64,000 nucleotides of DNA from Chrysoporthe austroafricana (lineage: Eukaryota; Ascomycota; Sordariomycetes; Diaporthales; Cryphonectriaceae): contig JYIP02000013.1 of assembly GCA_001051155.2 (NCBI GenBank), forward strand, positions 372,001 to 436,000, in the 5' to 3' direction. Below the pieces are notes generated by a model. That model was given only the letters and a program-made list of their open reading frames with translations, did not search any database and was not told the origin of the DNA. This document shows, one piece after another, positions 47,675 to 59,500 of this stretch (its first letter is position 1; each line of letters starts with the position of its first letter). The position numbers were made by a program, and so were the translations under genes.

Positions 47675-48447
47675 TTTGCAGAGGTGAGGGCCCGGCAGGC
47701 GGAAAGTTTCATGATGCAGCTCGACGACCCGGGGCGCTCGACATCGGGAAGAGGGTGACGTCGAGCTGGGGGGGCCCTCGTGTCCGGGGCTGACGGGCGG
47801 GGCGGGCGCAACAAAGAGAACAGGCAAGGTCGAGTTGAAGTCGGGGCCTGAGTGGATGCTTGCGTTGAAAGAAATGCATGAGATGAGTGAGCAGACGGAC
47901 GGCAGAGGCAGACGTGTGGTGGTGGTGCTCTGCTCGCTAGCTTGGCCGTGCTTAGCTGTGACGGCGGGCGGGCGGCGCGCCCCACGCCCCGCGCCCCACG
48001 CCCACGCACATGCCCAACCCGCTGCCAGGTTTCAGCACAGCCAGCAGCGAGTCGCCCGCTGGGCCGCCGCTGGCTGGCGCTTGGCTGGGGGCCCTTCACA
48101 AGCGCACAGCCCAACCTGCCAGGTATCCATTCTTACATAAGCACCCGCGCCCGCAGGACGCCAAGTACTGAGTACTGGGCATGTATGGCAGCAAGCAGTC
48201 TTGGACGGCAGGGAGGCAGATTCACGGTAGCGGCATGTGCTTAGGTTTCTCTGCCTTCTCATTCCATCCCATCCGATGATGGGCTGCTCTCCAGACGAGC
48301 ATCTATCTGCATATATTAACACCCCTCTCCCCCATCCCCCCTCTCCGTCTCTACGTGCGCACAGTCCGAGGACGAGCCCCTGGATATCTCCACCGAAAGG
48401 AAACCCCTTGCACTCGTCACTAAACGCTTTCCCCTCCCACCGTCACG
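47675..48447. other. Spacer between Vps27 and deubiquitinase genes
   Basis: 773 bp holding the 3' end of the Vps27 gene and the promoter of the deubiquitinase, both read on the minus strand. No gene is supported. Confidence 0.5.
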
Positions 48448-50846
48448 CTAGAGCTCGATCAGCGCCTCTTCCACCACCGGTTGTTGCGGTACATGCTGTG
48501 GCGCCGAGGGGAACGCTTCCTGCTGGTATCCAGGGTACGGCTGCTGGGCTTGCTGGGGCGGGTGCTGCCATGGCGCCGAGGCCGGCACCGGCACTTGCAC
48601 GTGCTGGGCGGCAGGGTGCTGCCAGTACGGCGCATGCGGCTGCTGCGGCTGCGGTGGAGGTGCCGATGGTTGCTGCTGCGGCTGCTGTGGCTGCGGCTGC
48701 TGCTGCTGCTGAGGAAGGGGGGGATGTTGCGCCTGCTGGGGAGACCCAACGCCGGCGTTCTCCGGTACTGCCGACTGGGGCGGGTACTGCTGCATAGACT
48801 GTTGGAGGTTCGGGTACGGAGAGGGAGGGACGTCGCCGGGCGCACTGGGCGAGGCTTGTGCGTTCTGACCCGGCTGTTGGGTGTAGAACGATACGGAAGG
48901 GTCGCTCGTGGGCGTTGTGCCAGCCGGGTCAGGAGCACTCGGCTGTTGCGACTGCTGGGGAAGCGCGAGGTGGCTCATCTGGGGGGTCGCCGTCTCGCTA
49001 GGGGGGTAAGTCTGCTGAGGCGCGTACTGGGGAGCTTGACCTGGAGGCGCCGAGGCCCTCCAGCTGTCTTGCCGCTGCGGTTGCGCCGGCGGATATTGGT
49101 GCTGGGGGCCCGGCATAGATGCGCGCTTGTCGTAGGTAGCATATTGAGGCTGGGGGGTAGGCTGAGAAGGGTGTGGGTAGGATGGCTGGGCGGCGGGCCT
49201 GCTGTAGTCTTGCTGAGGCTCGCCGGTGTAGAAGTTCTCAGCGGGACCACTGATCGTGGTAGGAGCGCTGGCGTGGAGTGTTGGGTACGGGCCCGAAGGC
49301 TGCGCGGGTGCAGGCAAGTTGTAGCCGCCCATGTTGTGCTGGCTAAAGGCTTTCGAGAGTCGCTCCTCCAGCATCCTGTCGTAGTATCGCACGGCAGTCT
49401 GGAGCTTGGCATGCAGGTCGAGGAGGGTATCTGCGGCATGTCAGGACGCGGTGGTCAAGTTATCGTTGCGACCGGCGCCAACTTACCGTGCTTGCTCATG
49501 GTCTCGCCGTAAGTCCGGGCCAGCTTGGGACGCAGCGCCCCGATGCTGTCATAGAGCTCCTGGATCTGTGGCTCCCGGAGTATTGTTCCGGGAGGCTGCG
49601 ACTGCAGGCGGTCGACAAGCGTGGAGAACAGGTTGATGTTCTCGGCTTCTACAGGCGTCAGCTCGTAATCGTTCTTGGGTAGCGTGAAGGTGCTTGACGG
49701 TGCGTTGCCGACGCTCGCGGTGGACTCCTTGAGAATTGCCGCGTGCTTCTTCTTCTGCTCTTCCATGTCGGCTAGAGAAGCAGCGATCGCCGCCTTCAGG
49801 TCCTCGTCTTCCTCCTCAACCGAGTTGCTTGCCGCGGACCCGTTGACTGTGACGTTGGAACTCGGCATATTCGACGTCGGCGCCACGTATGCCCTTCCCT
49901 TCGTGTGGTTCTCGACCTCTTCCAAGCTCATAGCTAATGCCTTCTTGAGATCCTCGTCGAAACTGTCGTCAACCCTGGCGTTGCGAGGCTGCATGGATGA
50001 GGAATGGCGCTTGGAAGAGGACGAGACCTTGGCAGGCGGGCGCTCCTGGGGGAAGCTACCACCTCTGCCCGACTTATCCGTCAACTTTGCGTAGCATCCA
50101 TCGTCGACCCTGACCGGCTGTAATATTCCTAGGTGCGGCAATGGCAGGGTCTTGCTCGAGCACTGCTGGTCGAAGACGTTTCCGCAATTCCGACAATGGT
50201 GTTTCCGGTTGGTGAATGTGAAGGCGGTTCGGCATCGCATGCAGACATCAGAGTCGACCCATTCTGGGGGCTGTTTGAGAAAGATTAGCGACATAGCGAG
50301 CACACGAGCCTGCTCCGCCTGCTGACGTACCGCGCTGCTGTCTATCATGCTGCTGGACACAGAGACCTTTGGCGGGAAGTGGAAGCCCTCTCGCTGCAGC
50401 GTCCTGTACACCTCGTTGATGTAGTTCAGCTCGTACCTGCCCTCGGTGGCGGCTGCCCATGACTGGATGTACTCGAGGATCTTGGAGCGAACGTCGTGGT
50501 TGACAGAGGCAGGGCCGGCGGCCTTCAGGAGGGAGATGAGGTTGTCCATGAACTCTTTCGAGGCGATCTCGGTCAGGAAATGATGACCTCCATTCTTGAC
50601 ACATGTATCTGTAAGCTGTTTGAGAAGTCAGCACGGTGACGTCCCCAAACAGGGTTCGGCGAGATGGGCAGAGCAGCGCCATACGTTCAGTGCGCTCAGC
50701 TGGGTGTTCGGGTTCTTGTCGCCGATGCGCTTCTTCAGAGAGCGCATGGCGTCTTTTGGAGGAACGGTCTTGGACCTGATGACATCGGAGATCTCGAGGT
50801 TGAGAGCTATATCTTCGCTGTGCCACGGTATTTCGTCAGAAGCCAT
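48448..50846 (-). CDS. VPS27: ESCRT-0 subunit Vps27
   Basis: Exons in transcript order 50846-50685, 50615-50331, 50270-49487 and 49430-48448 give 737 residues. Introns are 69, 60 and 56 bp. Domains in order: VHS (residues 1 to about 140); FYVE finger (from about 152, with RKHHCRNCG and four CxxC-type cysteine pairs), which binds phosphatidylinositol 3-phosphate on endosomes; two ubiquitin-interacting motifs ([14 protein letters not shown] and [14 protein letters not shown]); a GAT-like helical region (about residues 350-450) that would bind the Hse1 partner; and a long Pro/Gln-rich tail with poly-Gln tracts. The protein starts sorting of ubiquitinated membrane proteins into multivesicular bodies. 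The 60-bp second intron is in frame and free of stops, so its retention would add 20 residues between VHS and FYVE. Confidence 0.92.
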
Positions 50847-52875
50847 CGTCTACCTCTCGCCCGCCCGGGGGCTTCAGGAGGGGCCGTGCTCCGTGCTCCA
50901 TGCTTACAGACTGCTGCTCGTCGCTCGTGTGATCTGCTCGTCCAAGGCGGAGCCCGCCGAGGAAGACCACCATCCCATCATCCTGATGGAGTGTGGCAGT
51001 GGCTATCGGGGAGCCTGGCGCGATGCGATCTGGGTTCCCGCTGCGGCCGTGGGATCGCGAGAGGTCAGCTTGATCGGGGGAGGCGCGATGGCAAGGTCGG
51101 TCGGGAGTGGGCCTGGCTGCAGTCCACAGCTGTGTGCATCGGCTGTGTAGCTCAAGCTGATCGTGTCGCTGCGTTGGGCGTAGGTCAAAGCGGAAGATTC
51201 GTGTTGTTGAGAGGGGGCGTTGTGGTTGTGACAGGTCTGGGGATCCAGTATAGGCTGGCAGCTTGCCGAGTCCTCAGCGTTGAGGTCTCTAACGCTGGTC
51301 ATACTATTAGGTAGCACTACGTAGAGCCCACTGAAGGCTGCCTGCCTGAACAAGGCGCGCAACAAGCTTACGTCGGTGGCCAGGCGCGCAGGGATCCACT
51401 GAGGTGGAGCTGCTATGTATAGTAAGCAACTCTGGTACCCAGCCGGTGCCAACCCAACCCCTGCCCATATGGACAATCCCAAGGCGTCGTCATTTGACAT
51501 GACGGATCCCCATAATTACCGTGGTGAACATCGACATTTCTATGCCTCACCCAGGTTGAGCACTTAGGTGTGTGATTGCTGCTCTTGATCTGATCTAGCT
51601 AATTCGTAAGCCCCAATATCACGCATCCCATTTTCCCATCAGCTCCCAATACATTTGTCTCAAAAACAAAAAACATAGAATGCCATGCTAAATCATTTCT
51701 CAATCAGTAGACATGCAGAATCCCTTTCCCAAGTCCACGGGCCTAGCGCCATCATCCAAAATAGTTGAGGCCATCGAAAATAGCCCGGACAATGGTAGCA
51801 ATAGTTCGAATGAGCTCCATGACAATCATGAATCGATGGTAGCTCCGTTTTTCTCCTCGCTCTGGCATCTTGAATGGATTTTCTCTAGTGGCGGAGCCCA
51901 GCTGCTTCGTCTTCCTGCCCTTTTTGTCAATATTACTTGCCAGGAAATGATGTTATCAGAAGGCATGATACTGACGAACTTCTATTGAAATTCCCAGCCG
52001 CTGTATATCACGGCGTTGTGTGAAGACTGAACTTGAAGGTAGCCAATGGTTATTGATGAAAAACTTCCTAAAGTAAAGGAATGGAACGATAGCTGAGTGG
52101 AATGATTTTTCTTTGCATTGAGGATGAAATGACGAGAGACAGACTATGGGTTGGGTCCGTTACCAACGGACATTTTTATGACTGTTGAAGGTATAATCTT
52201 AGACCCAGGACGAGTTGCACATGATTTCCTTCGTCAAAATGCGCCGAATCCTTATTGGACTTCAGATATTCACACTACAAGGAGTTGTTGATATCTCGCA
52301 CCCACTCCCGGGGCTACTCTTCGTAGCTAACCCCAGAAATGCGCCTTGATATGAGTGGCCAGGTGAGAAATTATGGCGCCGTGTGGCACGTAGCTTGTGG
52401 CTGAAGACGCTTCCTTGCTGCTTGCAGGTTGTTGTCAGCCCAACCCAACTGATACTGCGAAGAAGGGATTATCAGCAAGTGCGCGGTGAGATGATTGGTC
52501 GAAATCTTTTGCCCAGGATCTAATATTTGGCACGGCATTGGTTTTTCGCAAATCAGAGCGCATCGCACTTTGCAGCCCACACACCTTTCCATGAAAGGCA
52601 AGCCGCGAATCTGCAAAGCGCCGCATGAGAGCCGACGATTTGACCAATCGTCTTCAGTCACTTGCAGCGGATTAGCACGGCGTCAGAGGATGGTTAGAAG
52701 TGCGCAGCAACATCATTGGCTGTGAGTGATTTGCTAAAAACTCCCTGTGCACGTTGGACATCTATATATATATGCAAGGTCCCACTCAGGTCGATAGACA
52801 GCCATCCCGCCGTTTGGCAACGACATTTCCAACACTCACATACAATTTCACCATCTAACATCTCATCTATCTATC
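50847..52875. other. Intergenic region between divergent Vps27 and Zn2Cys6 genes
   Basis: 2 kb with no supported gene. The left part is GC-rich and the right part (about 51500-52870) AT-rich. The open frame 51713-51988 begins with ATG but has no recognisable feature. Promoters of both divergent genes should be here. Confidence 0.5.
52763..52773 (+). promoter_or_regulatory. TATA-like element of the Zn2Cys6 gene
   Basis: An 11-base alternating TA run about 100 bases before the start codon at 52876, followed by a CA/CT-rich leader that ends directly at the ATG, a common fungal promoter layout. Confidence 0.5.
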
Positions 52876-55328
52876 ATGTGTGCTGCGCCATCTAGCGGCC
52901 AGCCGCCCTTGGCTCCGAAGCCAGGTGAAGTGGCACAGCACATTTTCGAACCACCTCGTCGCAAGAGACCACGGGAGCTCCAGAGTGTAAAGTGCGATCA
53001 TTGCCGCGCAGCGAAGAAAAAGGTACGCCTCCCTAGGATTGCCCGTTGTAGATACTCATAGCTCATAAGATTTCTTGATCAGTGCGAGCCGGAAGGATCC
53101 GGATGTCGGAGGTGCACCAAGAAAGGTTTGCCTTGCCCCGGCCTTACAAAGATTAGGGGGAGCAACGGCGTTCGGCCCTTGATCCAGACCGCAGGTGAGC
53201 AAGTCCGACAATCACCCCCTTGACACGAAGGTGAGTAGGTTCTCACGCAAATGCATTTTTCTCAGACCCGACTGCTGCTCAGTCCATTCACGAGACACAA
53301 AAGGGTGGCTGCTGGACTTCTCACCCGTGGATACTATATGACGACTATAAGGATGAGTATTTCCATCAAAGGCCAAATGTCTTTCGCCTCCACGACATTC
53401 ACTCAGAGTCCGTTCTGACCCAGACACATTGCAAAATCAACCTGCTGATAAAGCTCATAGTGGTTCATCCCATGATTTCGACATCGGCAACAATCGATCA
53501 GTTTACATGGCGGGGTTGCCGAGATGCCCCTGCGGCCAATGGCTCAAAGGCCTATGCCTCGACGATAACCACAAGAAGCCAAGAACTCTGTTCGAGGTTT
53601 GGGTGTCCCAATTGGAGGTGACTATGATCATTTACAGCCAGGATCTATACTCGGATCTCAAGTCGGTCTTGCCAATGGAATTTGGGGCAATCAACGAACG
53701 CTTCGATGTCAGAGTGCTTCTACAACACTACACGGCTCTGAAGGCACACCTCGACAGACTTCGTAGCCTCAAGTACAACCCGAAAACGACGCAGGGCCTT
53801 ATTGAGAAATGGACACTCCTTGTGGAAGGATTCCTCGGCAATCGCTCAGCATTCGTGCATTATCGCTCTGAGCAGCTATACACCAGCGAGCTTGTGAGAG
53901 ATCAACTTCGTGAAGTCTTTATCCAGCAGGAACTCGAGCATGATATCAACGCATTTGACCAAGCATTCATTGAAATAGACCAGCAAGCGAGAGGCTTGGG
54001 TTGGGACTCGAGGCCCGAGCAAGTGGAATTATGGGAGGATGAACCCTGGCAAGAGTGGATGCTCGAGTCGGAGGCACTCGGGAAAATGATGCCCAAAACT
54101 GACGTCTTGGAACCCTGGATGAATAACGATAACTATGAGGGCGGATTGACGTGCGACGTTATCCGAGGAACGGTCGAGAAATGTGAAGTCCCAGCCAGGG
54201 GCGAGCCAGAGATCGTGGTAGGGGAGCCAGGGATGTGCAAGCTAAAGAAATGTGGGATGAGGTTGAGGGCGCAAGAGAAGGTGACGCGCGAGCTTATAAA
54301 GCTCAAGAACTTCCGCTCGACTTTCAAGCGTCAGTACCGACTTCTCAAGCAAGCGGCTCAAGACCCGTCTACGAAGCTTCACCGAATTCTCGAACCGTTG
54401 CCGGGCTATAGGCGGGCATGGGCTGCTGCGATGGCGACAATGCGGCGACTGTCCAGACTTGAGTCTCCTCTCAGCCTCTTTGGCGCTCTCTGTTTCCTGT
54501 GTGTCTCCAGAGCTGTGGCGGACACTGCCAAGGATGACGGAGATGCGTACACTTGGGCCTTTAACCAGGACCTTGAGCAATGGAGACAGGTCTTCCCAGA
54601 GATCGAGGAGGCAGCGCGGCTCATGTGGGGCATCACGTTACAGCCGGTTCCGCAACCTCAGCCTACAGCTGAGCAGCATGCTTCTATGCTACAGATGCGA
54701 GAGACCGTGGCTGCTCTGATCGGGAAGGCCAATGGGATGTTCGGTCTCGGAGGCTGGAGCTCGAACAACGAGATGAACAAACTCCGGCACTCTCATCAGC
54801 TGCTGCCGAGAGTTGCCGACCAAGCTTGGTCCAACATGAAGCCCTCGAAATCCCACACAACAGCGAGGGAGAAGGAACCGCCAGACCGGCAGACTTGCCC
54901 CGCCATCACTCTTCTTTATGAGAAAGCCCAATCACTTCCTCACCTCAGCGCCGCCGTTGTCACATTGGTAACCAGCGCCATGTTTGCAACTGTCGTCTGC
55001 TTTATATTAGGTCTGTCGGCCCTTCCCGCCCTCCCGAGGATCATGGGTTCACTGTACTCATTCACTTCTAGGCTTTACGAACATCCTATCGCCCACAGTA
55101 CTCGGTTTCCCGAATCCGTGGCATGCTAGCATGTTCAAGGCTGCTCCGACCTGCCAGAGCACGACGTCCAACGCATCACTCTGCGGCGAGCCAGAGATGG
55201 CCGGACCTACGCTACTTTCAAGACCTTCGAGCCCCTTCGATCAATGGCGTCCTTCTCTTGTCGTCCCTGCTTCTCCGATGTCGGTCTCATACGAGATCCC
55301 CTCTGGCGACTTTCCTCCGCTCTGGTAG
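52876..55328 (+). CDS. Zn(II)2Cys6 fungal transcription factor
   Basis: The proposed exons are 52876-53022, 53083-53194, 53266-53407, 53461-55010 and 55072-55328, giving 735 residues. The first two exons, whose splice sites are strong, build a perfect binuclear zinc cluster: C-x2-C-x6-C-x6-C-x2-C-x6-C starting at residue 40, preceded by a basic stretch (RRKRPREL). The large fourth exon is well conserved in style (CPCGQWLKGLCLDDNHKKPRTLFEVWVSQLEVT, several helical segments) but matches no effector domain I can name. The introns at 53408 (GTCCGT) and 55011 (GTCTGT) have weak donors and are inferred only because they restore one frame to a natural-looking end (SYEIPSGDFPPLW). Without the last intron the protein would end at 55129 after a hydrophobic segment. 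The target genes are unknown. Confidence 0.75.
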
Positions 55329-55899
55329 TGGGGAATAGGCGAGATAGAGTGCAGCTTGAGACGGACGCGAGGCGAATCGTGGCTCTCCTATGTCGACGGT
55401 ATTGGCAAAGCGTCACGGGGCAAGACGATTCGTCGCCTGCCTCTCTTACGATAATGCCAGTATAGTTGAGTCATGCTGTGGGAAACATCTGACCGGCAGT
55501 CAGTCTTTAATCCAATTTTTATCCTACTCTGAAAGAACTCAGATCCCGGCCAAGGCTTTGGTGATCATGTTATCCACCAGGAGTAGTATTACTAGCGGTT
55601 TCCGGTTTGAAAACGTTTCTGATAAATCGTTGCTGAGATGTTTCTAATTCGACACTTCGCCAACGTCTGCCCGGTGATTCTCGATCTCCTTCCGTCAAGA
55701 GCTCCTGCAGTATGATGTACCGTACGGATAACGAAATGAGACGACCTGACCTTAGTAGTGATTGTGGAAGTCTGCTAGTACTTTCCTATTCCACTACTCG
55801 TAAAAACGTGTCTCATCTCCGCTGGCCACTCTCCACCGCCGCCGAGCCCATAGCCGCTCACGCCTTTCCCCACGCAACAGAGCACACCACGACGCCCTG
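55329..55899. other. Convergent spacer
   Basis: 571 bp between the stop codons of the convergent Zn2Cys6 and deaminase genes. No gene is supported. Confidence 0.5.
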
Positions 55900-56577
55900 C
55901 TACTGCCACACGCTGGCCGTCTCGACGCCCCGCCTCTTCCCGTCCTGGTACGTCTCCGACAGCTCGTCATACAGCGCCTTGATCCTCGCGATTTCAGCCG
56001 CCCACCGCGCCCTCTCCGCCGCGTCCCCGACCTGCGCGACCAGCTCCGCCAGGCTCCGCCCCTCGAAGAAGCGGTTGCGCCGGTTGTACAGCGGGCGGCG
56101 GGCGAGGGCGTCGTCGGCCTCGCCCTCGGCGGGCACGCGGAACACGGCCTGCAGGATGTCGATGTCGTACGGGATGGCGAAAAGGTCCCGCGAGTCCTCG
56201 TAGGTGAAGAGGTAGTAGAACTCGCGGAACCCGGCCCAGGCGATGCCGCTCAGGCAGAGGGAGCACGGCTCGTGGGTGGCGAAGAAGACGCAGTCCGCGG
56301 GCGCGGGCCGCTCCCCCGGCGCCGCCCCCTCGCTGCCGGCGCCGGCGAAGAACTGCTGGATGCAGTTGATCTCGCCGTGCAGGAGCGGGGAGGTGCGCTC
56401 GTCGTTGGTGGCGACGGTGTGGGGCTGCAGGTCGGACCGCCGGAGGATGGCGGCGCCGAAGAGTTTGCAGCCCGAGGAGACGCCCTGGCGGGTGAGGGGA
56501 ATGATGCGCTCCTCGGTGGTGGTGAGGATAGCGCGGAGGAGGGCCGAGGGGTCGGCTCCGGCGGCGGTGGTGGTCAT
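55900..56577 (-). CDS. CMP/dCMP-deaminase-family zinc enzyme
   Basis: A single exon of 225 residues with a start ATG at 56577-56575. The zinc-binding motifs of the cytidine/deoxycytidylate deaminase fold are present: His67-Gly-Glu69 (HGEINC, where Glu69 would be the proton shuttle) and Pro104-Cys105-Ser-Leu-Cys108 (PCSLC). The order HxE then PCxxC and the THEPCSLCLSGI context resemble fungal deaminases related to guanine or tRNA-type deaminases, but the substrate cannot be told. The C-terminal third (RRNRFFEGRSLAELVAQVG, then charged helix) is an extension. The insert GSEGAAPGERPAPA between the motifs is loop-like. No intron is needed. Confidence 0.85.
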   Translation of the reverse strand: MTTTAAGADPSALLRAILTTTEERIIPLTRQGVSSGCKLFGAAILRRSDLQPHTVATNDERTSPLLHGEINCIQQFFAGAGSEGAAPGERPAPADCVFFATHEPCSLCLSGIAWAGFREFYYLFTYEDSRDLFAIPYDIDILQAVFRVPAEGEADDALARRPLYNRRNRFFEGRSLAELVAQVGDAAERARWAAEIARIKALYDELSETYQDGKRRGVETASVWQ

Positions 56578-59500
56578 GGTGGCACGGCTTGGTGGCTTGC
56601 CTCTCTCCGTCTCGGGCCAGGTCCGTCTACAGGACTGACATCTATATGCAGCAGACGAACGGCTGGGAGTGATACAGTCTTGTTTTGAATTCTATGCGTG
56701 ATTATCTGCGATATGAGGGGAGAGGGGTTGGGCGTGAGAATCGGCCGGAGTTGAGCCGCCGAGATAGCCAGCCGGCCGCGGCGCCGGGGTCAGCCGCGGC
56801 GCCGGCGACCTCCGAGCCGGTAGAGACCCGGAGTCCTCCTATCCTGACCTCTGTTTTTGACATCTCTAGGGCACGCCTGTCAAAAAGCTTGTCTGGGGGC
56901 GATCCACAGGGCGAGAGATCGCTAGGCCGCCAGAGACGAGGCCGGAAAGGTAGCCATCTGGGCCCAGGCCGTCAGTCCGTCATCTCGTCGTTGATTCCGG
57001 AAAAAAACAGCCACATCTCAGCCCGATATGGAACGGAGCCTGCGCCTGCAAGTCTGTATGCAGACACTCTATCTAGTATCCCATGTGGCGCTGCATAGTA
57101 GGTGACAGTGGCATGTATTGTCTGTCTGTATGTATGTACAGAGCCGAGGGGTGCCTCCATTAAACGAAGCCTCCTGCAGGCGTAACACATGCGTAATGTC
57201 TAGGTAAGCACATTCTCACACACCCACACCTACACACATGCCGTACTACACACACACAGGCACGCACACGCATGACCCTTGGGGTTTAACACGTTTGCGG
57301 ACGGCATTGCGGGACCGGCTGCACCTGAGGGGGTGCCCCCGCCGGCGCTCGCATTGGCTGCCAGGCTCTGAGGTGAGCCAAAGATAGGACTCGGCGTGCA
57401 ACCCGCCGGGCTCACCTGCTGACCTCGCCTGGGCGGCGCCGGCGGGAATGAGCGCTCGGCATGTGTGGGGTGGAGGAGGGAGCGCAATCGACCGTCAGCG
57501 TGCGTGATGACACCGTCAGCAAGTGCCCCAGCTTCTAGAAGGGCACCGCGATGCCATTGGCGTCCCTCGCCGTCGAGCTGTCGGTCCGTCTCTGCGCTCT
57601 GTGGCACGCCGGCGCTCCTGGTGTCCAATGGACGGCCTGAGTCACCGGCGGGCTGGGCGCCTGTGTGGACACGAGAGACAGCTGGCAATAGTCTTTTTTT
57701 CGGGGTGGCATGGTCGGCGACGTTGGCGATGTCTATTCGATTGCTCCAAGACACGCAGGCGGGCGGGCGGGCAGGGCGAGGCCAAGGTGAGGGGAAGAGG
57801 GGAAGCGCAGGGCCCCAGCATACGTATACTTCTTGTTACTGTAATTATCATAGTAACAGTTACATAGTACGTCCGTAATAGTTACTACGCAATGATTAAT
57901 GAGACAGACAGGTCGGGACATGGCCCGGGCCAGCGGCACGAGGTGGGCCCTAGCCCTGGCACGGCCTGGCTGTGGCCCCGCCGCCAGGCACAGGCGGGCT
58001 TGACAGTCGAACCCCACAGCGGGAGCGTCCCCTTCTGATTGGGGGCCTGCGAGAGGCCTAGCACCGCTGTCATGGTACCTAAGCGCCTGGAACCTCAGCA
58101 TGCACCACCCACCACCAACACCACCACCAACCTGCAGTCATTCCCATAGCACTGTGTTCCGTACACACCCTAGCAGGCTCCGTCACCACACCCACCACAC
58201 CACGCCCACGCCACCCAGCCTACACGCCCCTCGGGAATATAGACCTCGCATCGCATCGTGGCTTTTCTTCTTCCCATTTCGGGGTGTACGGGTATAGCCA
58301 GAAAAAGAAAGGCAGCACCAGCGCGCAGCAGTCATCCAGACGTGGCTGTGATCCCCGCCTGCTCGTGCGTCCTGACGCTGTGAATCCTGTCGACAGCCCA
58401 TTGTCGCATCGTGGGTAGCACGGGTGGGTGCACTGCGAGGATGTCGATGGATGACTCTGCCCCGCCGGAGACCCGAGTCTCAACGCACCGCGTGGGAGCC
58501 TGCCAGGCACCCTCGACCCCCTGCGAGCACCACCCCGCCGCGCGAGCCTCGTCGAGCGCAGAGCCTCCCTCGCCGGCGAGCCTACCGCGGACATCCTCCA
58601 GGTCGGGCAGGCGGTCGGGTCCAACAGGTGCCGTGCCACCACCACCAACCACTCCGCGGCCTGGGACCTCCCCGAACCGATGCAGCCTACTGCACCGATA
58701 GGAAGCACGAGGCGTCCAGCCATGGGGCCCCTTGAGGCTCACCGGTGCGTGCAGGTGTGGGTGTGTGGGTGTGTATGTGGCCTGCCTGGAGCGCCGCAGC
58801 CTGCTGCCCGCGCACCATGCATCCATCCCATCCTCCCTCGCTTGCCGTCCCCAGCCCACAGAGATTGGAAACAGCACTTTTTCCGTCGCACTGCGTGCGC
58901 ATCTGACTTCAGCCACCAACTTGGCTTCTGTGATCTGTAACCACCCCTCTCCACTCAGGATCGTGACTGGGAGACCTAGAGAGAGAGAGAGAGAGGAGAA
59001 GGAGGGGGGGGAGTACCATCCGGGCGCGCCGCCAGCTTGTGACCCGCCCAGCACCACCCCCTCTTTTCTTTCCTGGCGCTTGCGAGATGCGATCACACTT
59101 GTGATCCGAGACGGGCGCGCCAGGGGTCGGCAGTCCGTTCTGTCACAGAGAGACGATGGCGCGAGATGCGATGAGGGACGGCCAGAAAACCCCTTCAGCC
59201 CTGCGGGCGGGTCCCGTTCCTCGCCTGCGGCCCGTTCTCGCGGCCAAGGCCAGGAGTGATGGGGACGGGCCACGAGGCTAGAGGTGTCTTGCAGGTAAAG
59301 TAAGTAGAGCCAGACGCATGTCTCTCGCGCCCATCCATCCAGGCGCAAGCCTCTTGTCTCACAAGGGGGCGCTTGGGGGAAGGGGGGAGAACCAGTACGG
59401 CCCGGGGAAAAAGGGGTGGCTAGGGTGAAGAAACAGCGTGGATGGATAGATCTGGCCCCCAGAGGGCTGAAAGGCAGTCATCATCATCATCCATCATCAT

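Noticed and set aside
48481..49512. Plus-strand frame of 343 codons rich in Leu and Arg
   Set aside because: Antisense of the Pro/Gln-rich tail of Vps27.
51713..51988. 91-codon plus-strand frame starting with ATG
   Set aside because: No motif, no supporting exons, AT-rich spacer; not enough to call a gene.
58332..59348. Minus-strand frame of 338 codons
   Set aside because: It runs through microsatellites and overlaps open frames on the other strand; no domain is visible.
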